From Acheta domesticus (Eukaryota > Arthropoda > Insecta > Orthoptera > Gryllidae), in assembly GCA_031308135.1 (NCBI GenBank), contig JAHLJT010000631.1, positions 193,076,549-193,140,548 of the forward strand: a stretch of 64,000 bases of DNA. Reading direction: 5' to 3'. The notes under the pieces were generated by a model, which made no database searches, had not been told where the DNA came from, and worked only from the letters and a program-made list of their open reading frames with translations. This document shows positions 1 through 9,456 of the stretch, piece after piece. Position 1 is the stretch's first letter; every line of letters starts with the position of its first letter. Position numbers and translations under genes: made by a program.

Positions 1-449
1 AAATTGCAAAAATTTACATTGCAAAATTACATACTGATGATACAAATTTGTTCTTAATGAATCTCTATGTCCGAAATCTCATCCGTAAAACTACATTTTT
101 AAACAATGTAAATGAAAATCTCTGAAAATGATGGTTCTTACATAGCCAATACATAACTACATGCCCATTCTCCCATGCCCAATATATGAGAGAAGTCAAA
201 AAATTTGCATAACTTGTTTGAAAAATAATTCCAGATAAAAGCCCAATAAAGGGCAGCAACATCAGCAACCAACAAAAACAAGTAAAATCTTTCCTCTACA
301 ACGGAAGTAATTCAAAAGAATTAATATCCATCTTTTTCATAATTCGGAGATCAAGAAATCATCTGGTAAATCAAATACTGAAAATCCCTGAATTTTTGAA
401 AAATGTAATGTTTTTTTAAAGTCATGAAGGTTGTGTTTAGCTATGAGGG
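1..449. other. AT-rich sequence, nothing recognised
   Basis: No RNA gene, tandem array or protein motif is visible. The short minus-strand open frames here have no recognisable domain and no splice context. Probably intronic or intergenic. Confidence 0.5.
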
Positions 450-660
450 TGTTTGTGCAGATATAACGGGAATGGCGTGCTAATTCTAAGAATCTGAATT
501 TGAAACCCATCGCCGAGAAAAAAGAAAATACTGGTTGAAAACACTTTTGCAAGTTAAGGTTTTATTACATATGTGTTAACCTTATATATGTATTATATAA
601 GGTTTTATTATAATATGAGTAAGTATGTGCTGTTGTAGCATCACTAGTTTCCTATCTAAT
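450..660 (+). mobile_element. Decayed tRNA-headed SINE-like repeat, copy 1
   Basis: This stretch aligns by eye with 34130-34345. Shared blocks are a B-box-like segment (GAATTTGAAACCC here, GAGTTCGGGTC there), then ACTTTTGCAAGTT, then a terminal block with GTATGTGCTGTTGTAGCA and CTAGTTT. The terminal block also resembles the end of the array-bearing repeat at 17430-17460. The pol III promoter is too decayed to be active. The family name is unknown. Confidence 0.5.
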
Positions 661-1189
661 ATTTCTGAACAACTTTCTTTTTCCACGACGTCTTCTTGGG
701 ACATGGATGCAAGGTCTAGTTGCTAATCTTATATTTATTCAGCCTCGAAGGCTCACGTGGGTCATAAAACGACTGACAACGCTCAGTGCCAACTAACGCC
801 CAATACCCACAAATTCTGGGAATTCCTAACTGGAATTTTTCTAGAACCCTTTTCAAATTCTGGAGCGTCTTATCGTTATGATTGGCCTCATTGGAGATAC
901 TGTGTAGCACAAAACAATTAAAATGGAATCTCGTACTTTTCAGAAGATGAATTCAGTGCAGTGGAACTGTTGATATCCTTTAAAATATGTAATGTTCACA
1001 TCAAAGAAGTAAGTTTATTGCCAGTGCAGCTAAGAGCGAGGGCTCTCAAATAGACCCTGAGGCTGAAAGCATCCTGCGCTGCGGCTCATTATCGTAACAC
1101 TGTAAGTTGTTACTTGGGTAATTATTAATTGTTAGGAGCGAGTCAGTAGGACAGCACTAATCCGCTGTTTTCCTCAATTCATTACTGTT
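661..1189. other. Sequence with no recognised feature
   Basis: Mixed-composition DNA. I see no RNA motif, no tandem repeat and no plausible exon. Confidence 0.4.
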
Positions 1190-1712
1190 ATGACCGGGAG
1201 AAATGGATCGGTACATCACTTGATGTCACTACAGTCCCCCTGACCGGGAGGTCCTAAGTTCGACTTCCGACGACGGTAGTATTTTCGACACTAGCTTGTC
1301 AGCTAGGTCGAATTCAGTCGATGTCTGGAAGAGAATTCTAGCAGCCTAGAATTCTAGCATTCTAGCTGGCTGCTCTGATCGGTATTTTCCGTGGTTTCTC
1401 CGATCAACACCAGGCGATCATTATTTCCTCTTCCTTGTCTTATCCTCACCCCTTACACCAACAAACAATATCATACATACTGGGAGACCGTCCGGGAGCT
1501 TAGAGGTTGTCCCGGCTGGAGCTGTACACTGCTGGTGGGAGATACCTGGTTGAGGGCAAACCCCGCTAGTCGACGGTAGGTCGTCGCCGGATCTCGCCAT
1601 CTAGCGGGGAAAGATCACAGCCACCTCTCAATGAAAAAACCCGCAGTAAACTTACGGGACTAATGACCTCGGTAGTTGACGCGCCCGGAATCATGATCAA
1701 TCAATCAATCAT
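1190..1712 (+). mobile_element. SINE family A, near full-length copy
   Basis: One of at least ten copies in the window of a roughly 550-bp retroposon. The head is tRNA-like: an A-box-like start, then CTGACCGGGAGGTCCTAAG and a decayed B box. The body contains GGTCGAATTCAG, GAATTCTAGC, GGTTTCTCCGATCAA and a CCTTACAC block. It ends with TAATGACC, a TTGACGCGCCCGGAAT block and a simple ATCAATCAATCA tail. Head, body and repetitive tail are SINE architecture. The closest complete relatives here are 25100-25646 (plus) and 51892-52366 (minus). Confidence 0.7.
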
Positions 1713-1839
1713 TACTGTTATGTAAGTTGTTTTGCACACATGAAGCACGTATTGTGCAAACTGTTCGTGCGCAACTCATCAGGTTAATCTGGAAAGGAAG
1801 TGACCACTTGTTATCCGCTCTCTACACTGAAAGAGCCAA

Positions 1840-2032
1840 CTCCGATTCGCAAGACGTATTAAAAGTGAGTAAAAGTAAATTCGTATTAAAAGTGACGACG
1901 GTCGTGGGTTCGAATCCCACCCGAGGTATGGTGTGTGTCAATATACTGTTACCGTTATCCCCAATGTTATTTACAGTGGTCGCCTAATGACCTTAATAGT
2001 TGAAAAGCAACCTTAAATAAATAGATTCAGTT
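1840..2032 (+). mobile_element. tRNA-derived SINE fragment sharing the family A tail
   Basis: A clean B box (GGTTCGAATCC) lies at about 1909-1920 inside a T-arm-like hairpin, GTGGGTTCGAATCCCAC. The 3' end, CTAATGACCTTAATAGTTGA followed by AAATAAATA, resembles the tail of SINE family A. The same head occurs on the minus strand near 8850-8940. The missing acceptor and anticodon arms argue against a functional tRNA gene. Confidence 0.55.
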
Positions 2033-2079
2033 CTGTTGCCAATAATTCGTTATATATATTTTGACCGTATGGTCAAAAG

Positions 2080-2935
2080 ACCATTATTACGCAAACAACG
2101 ACATTCAAAATTGGCGCGTGGAGGACGGACCGTTCGCTGGGAAAATCAACCGGGTCAGCGAACGAACTCAATGAATCACGGATTCGATCGAACGGCGGAA
2201 GACGGAAAGTTAGTTGGGAGAGAACGGTCGTGAGGCACGGGCGAAAGATGGCAACGGAAAAGTAGTGCGGAGACGATGTGGTAGAAATCGGCGGTGATCG
2301 ACCGAAGGTGGACAATAGGAATGACGAGTATTACGAGTTATATGAGAAAAGTGACTGATGATTATCGTAAGTTATGATCGAAGAACTATAACAACAGAAA
2401 TTAGTGAGGGAAGTGCAAAGTTTCGTGGACACGTGGGTGATACGACGATCGTGGCACTGGTGAAGTGGAAATTAGAACATTGATGGTCATAAGAACGATT
2501 TCGGATGGTCTAGTGCGGCGGAGAAGATACGAAGAAAGAAGACTTCTGTCACGGAGAGGGATTAAGACATTTGGGAAGAGAAATCACGCATCTAGTCATC
2601 ACCAACCAGTCGATGCAATTATGTATGCGCGGTACAGTACTGTAGAATTCTACGATTAGAAGCCACATTTCCAAGGTTTGTGCAAAGGATTTGGCGGCGA
2701 AACAGCGACGGCGTGGGATTATGAACTATTTGTGGACACGTGCACGGATGCAGAGAGAGGGAACAAGGGACTTTCGGCGGGCGTAGGGCGGCGGCGCGGC
2801 GCGGAGCGACGGCAGGTGCCAAGGTCATCTTGCGGCAGCGGACATCGGGAAACGAGACGTCGTGTGTGACGGCGAGCGGGAGGCAGCAACAACGAAGTAC
2901 ACCAGATAAGTTAACGAGAGTTACAAATAAAAATT
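2080..2935. other. Purine-skewed, CpG-containing block
   Basis: The plus strand is strongly G+A biased and CpG-rich compared with its flanks, ending in a short GC island at about 2765-2850. Short open frames exist on both strands but have no domain or splice logic. It resembles the purine-skewed blocks at 4040-4985 and 23200-24120. Function unknown. Confidence 0.4.
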
Positions 2936-3428
2936 AGGGGGGCGGATGTGGTTTCCGCTTATTCAGAATGCTCATTAGAATAATATAAAGAAAATTAACA
3001 TTGCCTGTGACGAGAAGTGTACGATATGTGATTACAGAAGAGAGGGAACTGGAGACGTAATATTGTTGGGTAATTTATCAGTGTATGATGTGTTGAAGTA
3101 CGCTATATGGTTAATCGGTTGTGCCGGGAGCTCCCGAGAATTCATAATCTGGATGATAGTAAAAAAGGGAATAAGGAATGTATGATAATGAGAAACAACC
3201 AGATAAATATCATGTAAATTGGTTAGTTAGTTGTTCAATGATGATCAGTAATAGTTCGAGTGTAATGTTAATTGTTTCGTTTTAATAAATCCTGTTTTTG
3301 TGTTGATAAAAGGTAAATCAAGTTCAGACGTGCTTATCAATAGCATCCCCCTAAAATAATTCCTTGACCCTAACAAACAAAAATTATGATGTGTGTCTCC
3401 CTGATTACCTATCAAGGTAAGTACGGTC

Positions 3429-3430
<2 letters not shown>
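2936..3430. other. AT-rich sequence, nothing recognised
   Basis: No coding, RNA or repeat signature was seen before the AT microsatellite. Confidence 0.4.

Positions 3431-3493
<63 letters not shown>
3431..3493. repeat. (AT)n microsatellite
   Basis: Uninterrupted TA dinucleotides run for about 55 bp and then become imperfect (ATGTATATATA). Likely length-polymorphic. Confidence 0.95.
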
Positions 3494-4039
3494 ATAGAAT
3501 GTTATTTATAGCTTGTTTCAGCTAGTGTAATTGTGGTTGTACGTTTCCTCCAGATACAGTATCAATGTTTTCAATGATTAATTTTCTCATGTGTTCCATT
3601 TTATATATTATTGTTGCTAATACATTTAATCCTCACTGCACTAAATAATTAAGTCGTCTGTTGAGCTGGTTCTTCCAACTTTTTTAATTGTTAATTTGGG
3701 CTTCAAAGCACTTCATGGTACGTGAATAATTGTCAGATAAAGTAAAGTCGGTCTATTTAATTTCCATTTGAATTCATACCCGGCTTTGAACAGATTTTAC
3801 GAAGGACACTTGAAAGTTCTCTACAGAGAAATGAAGCACCACTGCATTTAATACCAATTTCTTTGAATTTTTTAGAGGCAAGTAACCCGACGTGTAGAGG
3901 AGCCCTACTTAGAAAGGCATTGAGGGCAGCGAAAACGCGTTTTCAAACGAGAAGCCTCTCCGTTGCCTCGCACGGGGCCCTTCATTTATCATGGAAACTA
4001 GTTCCACTGACATGCACCACTTTTGCTCGCGAGAGAGAA

Positions 4040-4985
4040 TATCCATGAGTGAACAGCGACGCCGAGGAATCAGCGCGGCGCGCCGTTGCCAGCGGCGAGC
4101 AGGGCAGTAGGCGAAGAGGGAGGGGAAAGCGGGATGAAAGTAGAGTGGTGGGGGAGGACGAATAGAGGGAAGGGAAGGAAAGAAAGAAGCACATTCCGAG
4201 GAGACGAGTGTGGAGGGAGAGGTTGAAACGAAGGCAATGACGTCAAGGCATGAAAAGGGGAGAAGATGCATATATTGAATGAAAAACAGCGCGCTCATTG
4301 CTCAGGTAGGAATGAAGGGGGCAGGAGATGAAAGAGGAGTGGCTGGGGAAGGAAGATGAGGGGAGGGGCAGAAAAGGAAGAAATACATGCCGAGGAGGCG
4401 AGTGGTGAGGCAGAGACTGAAACGAAGAGCAATAAGTTAAAGACGTAGTAAGAGTAGAGTTTCGAGAAGTGTTTGTGTTGCTTGAAGAACAGAGGGGACA
4501 GCGGGAGGGGAATTCAGATAGATGTGGGAAGGAAAGGAACAAAGATGAGTGGCGAGATGGGGCAATGAAGGCAGTGTAAAGTTGGCGTGAGTGGGGAAGG
4601 CGGAAAGGGAAGGAAAGGCGAAAGATGTGAGGAAAGGAGGGAGTGAAGAGAAGGGAGAGAAAGGTGGAGTGGGCGTGAAGATAAAGTGGCACCTGAGGAG
4701 GCAAATTTGCAGGAACCGCTTCTGTCGAAGCGAAGGGGGAGTGCGACGGAAGTTGTTGGCACGTGCTCGAGTTGGGGGTGAGGTAGTGAAATGGCCTATC
4801 TCAGGGAAGAGATTGTGAACGGGTGAGGGTTGGAGGAAGAGACGACAAAATACACGCGCGAGACGGCCTGTCTAGGGATAAAGTGACGTGTTGACAGGGC
4901 GAGGAGGAGTGGATTACATCGAGACGTAGATTAGCGGGCGTAACGGTTGGAGCGGGTCGATGAGGGAAGTTAAGCAACTGACTAA
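4040..4985. other. Purine-skewed, GC-enriched block
   Basis: It begins with a small CpG island (GGCGCGCCG at about 4075) and continues as roughly 600 bp of nearly pure purine sequence on the plus strand (GGAAGGAAAG, GGGGAGGGG motifs). Minus-strand frames read as serine/proline/phenylalanine-rich low-complexity peptides, which is what polypurine complements always give. I do not call them genes. Confidence 0.55.
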
Positions 4986-6164
4986 TTTGAAGCAAAGCAA
5001 TACAGCGTGGGATTGGGTTTATGTTGTGTTTGTGAGCAGGAGTTTAGGTAGAATGTTGGTTTATTGAGAAAAATACAGAGTGACCCTCGAAGAAAGGTAA
5101 TAAAAATAATGGACCAAATGATGCTAACAGCATTAAGAACTGTGAACTGCAAAATGTATATGGTGAAATAAATTTCATAATAATTATAAAAGTAAATTTG
5201 TTCAAGCATTTTTTCAAATAATGATTTTGGAAAAAGAATTGACAATGTTACAGAGACAAATCAGAGCTCATTATATAATATTTTATTTTGGAAAGAGGAA
5301 CTCGATTAAATCAATATAATTTGACAATACTGTAATTAAAAGTTCTCTTCTGAAGTTTTGTGTAGTAAGAATTGGAGAGGAAAATAAATTTGAACAAAGA
5401 AACATTTTGATAATACACTGGTAAACATGAATGGAGAAATGGTAAAGCATAAGAAACCAATGTTTACATATGTGTAAAAAAAACTTCCCCGTTCCAAGCA
5501 GTGAGTCTTTAAACGAAGTGTCGTTGAGACATATGTGTTTTAAAAGCTTTTGGCTGATCTATGACCATTACATAGAAGTAGAATCATAAATTTTAAAATA
5601 TAATGATTGTTAATGCTTCTTTGAAAGTATAGTAGCTTCGAATGATGATTCAAGTTAGCAAAAAGGTTCTATTTTCAATTAATTGACTTGAAGAAACTTC
5701 GTGATGCAAGGACATCCAGTCTAAATGTTCAGGTAATTCTCTTTTGTTACATGAGAAATAATTACCTTATGCCCGTTTCCTGTTTATTGTTGTCCGGGAA
5801 TTACAAAATATATCACATGATTGCTGTGAATTAAAACTGAACTGATATTTGGGAATCTATCCCTGTTTCATAGCCCTTGAAAGGTCTGCATAAGAATTTT
5901 TAAATTGTTTACAATGTTTAACATACAATCACTAAGGGTTATCATAGAAAAAAATTGACATTAGTTTCATGAACCTTATACTCGTAGTATGCATTGTTTT
6001 CATCGTTTATTAACTGAAAATCATTCATTTTTAAAAAGTTGAATTGGAGCAGAGTGCGCAGTAGGCAAAGGCTACTAAATTCAGAGAGTAGCGTAACCTG
6101 AACGATCGTCGCCCGATATCCCTACTAGAATCTCTAGATACATTGAGTAGCGCATTCCATTGTT
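4986..6164. other. AT-rich sequence, nothing recognised
   Basis: No RNA gene, exon-like frame or tandem repeat was seen across about 1.2 kb. Confidence 0.4.
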
Positions 6165-6525
6165 CCACTGATCCCGCCATTTTATATCCAGTTGCCTGGA
6201 GAATTAGAACTGTGAGATATCCTGTGTGTTGTGAACCATGAATCTATTTCAAATCAATATTAATAACCTTAAGCATCTCCATAACGTCACCACTTGTTAT
6301 AATTTTCCTTCAGCTTCTGAATGCTTGATGGGGCTATGGCTTGATGGGACCCCGCTAGACAGCAATCGGGAGCTCAAGGAAAATTATAACAATTGGTGAC
6401 GTCATGGAGATTTTCAAGAATATTGATATTGGTTTGGGACAGATTCATGGTTCTCAACTCTCAGGGTACCATGCAGTTCCAATTATTCTGACAACTGGAC
6501 ATGAAATGGCGGGATCTCTGGAACT
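6165..6525. mobile_element. Fold-back element with arms of about 145 bp
   Basis: The left arm (6165-6310) and right arm (6376-6525) are inverted copies with moderate divergence. Matching blocks include GATCCCGCCATTT with AAATGGCGGGATC, GAACCATGAATCT with AGATTCATGGTTC, and TTATAATTTTCCTT with AAGGAAAATTATAA. The unique loop is about 65 bp (6311-6375). This is the architecture of a fold-back MITE. No target-site duplication is obvious, so the superfamily is not assigned. Confidence 0.8.
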
Positions 6526-7082
6526 CTAGTGTGTCCGATTAGCTACCGAAGCTTTTCATACATCCTCCTCTCCCCCGCCGGAGTTGAGTCTCCTTCCCCC
6601 TCCACCTTTATTGCTCGTTTGGATTGTACACGCTATACACTCTCTCATATGAGTTGTTGACTTCCCATTAATGTAAACTATCCTTAACCTAGTCTTGTTA
6701 TTACTACTTCATTGTGGTAAATAGGAGAAGCGGTAGGAATATGAGATAGGATAGAAATATGAGATAGAAAGGTTTTTGTTTCTGTGCAGTGTTGACATTT
6801 GTCGATTGACTAGAGAACTACGTAGTCTAGCATCATTGCATTCCCACACCGGTCGGTCACTTCAGTTTTTGAAGTTTCCCGAGGTGAACGTTTGCAGTAA
6901 GTAGAGCTCTGGAAAGTTTTTGTAGCTCTGCAATGAATTGCAATTTACTCCGGCATATATTGTGATTTTCCAACAAATGAAGGAGGTAAGTTGACATTGA
7001 AATATTACAGTTTTTAATATCGAGGAGAATTTAAAATACAATCCTGTGTTCTTTCCGTATGTTGGCGGAATCTAAGATGGCG
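6526..7082. other. Sequence with no recognised feature
   Basis: A pyrimidine-rich patch (about 6560-6615) and two short AATATGAGATA direct repeats near 6740-6770 are the only structure seen. Confidence 0.35.
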
Positions 7083-7760
7083 AAGTGGTTTTAATATGAG
7101 ACTCTTGATTGGTAGGTATGAGAGTCTCATATTACAACCAGACTGTTTTAATTTAATTCCCATTATATATAGTGTTTTATGTCCATATGGATTTTACTAC
7201 TTCAGATAGATGCCTAGAACAAAGTTAAAAAGAGAATAATGGCAAAATTTTCAATTTAACTTCAGCAGAACGAGGTTCACTGATGACGTTGTTGTGCTAT
7301 ATGAGTGCAGCAGAACGTTGGAGCCTCCAATGATAATTTTTCATAGGAAAAAAAACTCCTTCGGAAGGGAGTACCATACGCTGAATGCCGCATACCATTC
7401 CTATGGCTCCATCCAGGCATATCATTTGGATCAAACTGCGCTGATGAGCTTAATGAACTCGCCAATGTCAACCAGAGCTACAAGATTAAGCCTGTTTATT
7501 TTGTGACTAAATTTTCTAAAGATTGTATTGGTGTATTGTGAATTCAGTGCATCTTATGCAGAATGTGGACCCACAGTCATAGTGCCGATCCAGAGAGGGC
7601 AGTCTATTTTTATGTTTATTGTACAACCAAGTGATTTATAAACATGTATTTCTATTTGTTGTACAAAATATACATCAATAAACCCGTTTCGTAACATTTT
7701 GTAATAACTCCCATTTTGTTTGTTCTATAAAACAGTATTGTCTCATATTGCAACCAGATT
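7083..7760 (+). mobile_element. Degenerate pogo/Tigger-type DNA transposon remnant
   Basis: A block of about 680 bp has similar inverted ends: AGTGGTTTTAATATGAGAC at about 7087 and GTCTCATATTGCAACCAGA at about 7740. A further inverted copy at 7120-7137 makes a small hairpin at the left end. Inside is a broken DDE transposase segment (see 7262-7490). In pogo/Tigger elements the termini typically start CAGT and the target is TA. Here the ends are too decayed to prove that. Confidence 0.5.
7262..7490 (+). pseudogene. Tigger-like DDE transposase fragment, frameshifted
   Basis: One frame starts SAERGSLMTLLC, which fits the s-x-RG-x-x-x-T segment of the DDE domain in pogo/Tigger transposases. After a frameshift near 7320 the next frame gives PPMIIFHRKK, the matching PP-x-(I/F)IF-R-K segment. 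After that the similarity fades. The catalytic acidic residues, the helix-turn-helix and the start are absent. This is a dead fragment, inferred from motif order, spacing and family knowledge. Confidence 0.6.
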
Positions 7761-7980
7761 TTCCAATTCACTGATGGTGACACTATTTACAAAAAATTAA
7801 TATTACATAAAACCTATTAGTTCCACAACATTCAGGTTCATACAACACATTTTATATTAAACATGGTATGAAACCGCAGTTCACTTTTTCGTTTATGGTT
7901 ATTTTGGGACCTTGTACGTTAAAAAAGAAAAAGGGTATGTCATATTGTCTCCTCATGAGAGTACCTACTCTTTTATTGCA

Positions 7981-8393
7981 GGCAGGTCAACGGGACTTGG
8001 TCAGTGGAGCAAAATGAATTTAAACTATGGTTTGCCAACGTTTCGGAAAATGTATTTCCATCCTCAGGGCTTTCAGTCTCCAACTAAGTGTTCACGTAAT
8101 AAATATGCTACATAATGTGGATACTGAGGTACGAACATTCATACAACTACATTCTACCAGTTGTAGTTATGGTGGATGGTAGTGTGGTGAAGATGTATGA
8201 ATGTTCCTCACTACCTGTGAGGTACCTCAGTATCCACATTATGTAGCATATTTATTATGTGTACACTCAATTGGTGGTTGAAAGCTCTGAAATGGAAATA
8301 CATTTTGGATGGAAATACATTTTCAGAAACGTTGGCAAACAACCATGGTTTAAATTAATTTTGCTCCACTCACCAAGCCCCGTTAACCTGACT
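7981..8393. repeat. Long imperfect palindrome in the presumed neuroligin intron
   Basis: The left arm (7981-8157) and right arm (about 8180-8393) are inverted copies over about 180 bp. Blocks include GTGGAGCAAAAT with ATTTTGCTCCAC, TTTGCCAACGTTTC with GAAACGTTGGCAAA, and CATAATGTGGATACTGAGGT with its complement. The loop is about 25-40 bp. The right arm also carries a tandem duplication of about 18 bp (TGGAAATACATTTT twice). On the minus-strand transcript the hairpin begins about 115 nt after the splice donor at 8507. Most likely a fold-back MITE or two inverted copies. Confidence 0.85.
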
Positions 8394-8507
8394 CCAATAT
8401 AACATTTTGGTCGCTAAGCATCATCCACAGGACCTACTGTTCACAACTGCTTGAAAAGAGTCTTCTCCTTCCCGACCTGACGCCAGGTGGCTCTGAAGGC
8501 TACTCAC

Positions 8508-8659
8508 CCGGTGCGCGCGAAGTTGCCCAGGTAGATGAGCACGGCCTCGGCCAGCGCCACCTCGGAGCGCGTGTAGTTGCGCGGGAAGTGGCCGAAGCCG
8601 TCCACCAGGGGCGCTCCCAGCACGTACGGCAGCTCCTCTCCGTGCACCGTGCCCATGCG
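8508..8659 (-). CDS. Nlg: Neuroligin internal exon (cholinesterase-like domain, partial)
   Basis: Neuroligins are postsynaptic adhesion proteins whose extracellular cholinesterase-like domain binds neurexin. The minus strand encodes 50 codons plus two bases: it opens RMGTVHGEELPYVLGAPL, then has HFPRNYTRSEVAL and ends NFARTG. This matches the C-terminal part of the neuroligin esterase-like domain. The His in VHGEEL sits where acetylcholinesterase has its triad His. Family knowledge says neuroligins keep this region but lack the catalytic serine, which is not in this exon. Boundaries are supported by TTGCAG before CGC (AG at 8661-8660) and GTGAGT after GG (from 8507). It enters in phase 0 and leaves after two bases of a Gly codon. 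Forty-eight of 50 codons end in G or C, in AT-rich surroundings. The open frame runs past both splice sites, so the ATG at 8656 is not a start. No other neuroligin exon was found in the window. A related cholinesterase-like adhesion protein is less likely, given the FPRNYT-SEVAL match. Confidence 0.9.
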
Positions 8660-8744
8660 CTGCAACACATCACCAACACCGCTCGTCAATTGATTGTTCA
8701 CGCGGTAAAAAATCGAAACAACAAACATGGTTTTTTAAGGTCGT

Positions 8745-8950
8745 ATCAACATCTAAGTTAGTGACCACTATTGGGTTTAATGTTATGGTAACTGTGAAGA
8801 TGACATGATATGGTGATGAAAGGGGGGTGAGAGGACGAACACAAATATAAACATGCCCGAGGCGGGATTCGAACCCACGACCTTTCGGTCCGACATAGCT
8901 GCTCATTGCTTTGGCGAACCTCGGCCACCGGTGATGGTCTTATGTGCTTG
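8745..8950 (-). mobile_element. tRNA-derived SINE, minus strand
   Basis: On the minus strand the head has an A-box-like GGTGGCCGAGG segment and a perfect B box (GGTTCGAATCC) within GTGGGTTCGAATCCCGCC. It is followed by GCATGTTTATATTTGTG and a pyrimidine-rich body toward 8745. It shares its B-box region with 1900-1925. It lies about 100 bp upstream of the neuroligin acceptor, in the same orientation as the gene. The anticodon arm does not fold convincingly, so I call it SINE-derived, not a tRNA gene. Confidence 0.6.
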
Positions 8951-9270
8951 TGTGTATGTATTTGGCATTTTAGGATCGGTAAATCCGACTTTTGCCAGCT
9001 AACGGTGTTCACTGGTCTGGGTCCTATTTCTATTTATTACCAATGTCTAAGGGCAAGGGGCATGTGAAAATCATGGCTTATTCCCATCACCAGTACCTAG
9101 CTTATGCGGCCTGCCTGAGCATTTTCTTTCGTCACAAAGTCATAGAAACTGAGACGATTTGTATTAGAAAGCTACATCGTCGTTTTTATACCGGCCTGAC
9201 CGCCTCACCGAAAGCCAACAGCGAGTGCCATGAGCCACCGAGGGGTATGCAACGATCAAGTACGTGTAAC

Positions 9271-9456
9271 TACAGTAAACCCTCATTAACACGAATTCCG
9301 AGGGATTGAAGTAATCGGAGTTCTTGTTATAAAAGGTCGTGTTATCCGAGAACCATAAATGTCTGTATTACTGTAATCCTTTACCGGGACCGAAGTTTTG
9401 TTCGTGTTCAGTGAAATTTGTGTTAAGCGACTTCGTGCTAACGAGGGTGTACTGTA
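9271..9456. mobile_element. pogo/Tigger-type MITE (about 182 bp) with TA duplication
   Basis: The left end starts TA then CAGTAAACCCTCATTAACAC. The right end is the inverted match GTGCTAACGAGGGTGTACTG then TA. About 20 of 23 terminal positions agree. CAGT-starting inverted repeats flanked by TA are characteristic of the pogo branch of Tc1/mariner. There is no coding capacity. Confidence 0.75.

Noticed and set aside
4966..4975. 5S-like GAAGTTAAGC
   Set aside because: Only this 10-base word matches. No GGGTGAC at the expected distance.
8504..8728. Whole 74-codon frame around the neuroligin exon as a gene with its own start
   Set aside because: Residues before RMGTVHG are intronic (AG acceptor at 8660-8661) and the stop lies inside the intron after GTGAGT.
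8843..8935. Functional tRNA gene on the minus strand
   Set aside because: The T arm is intact, but the remaining arms do not fold and the sequence continues into a SINE body.
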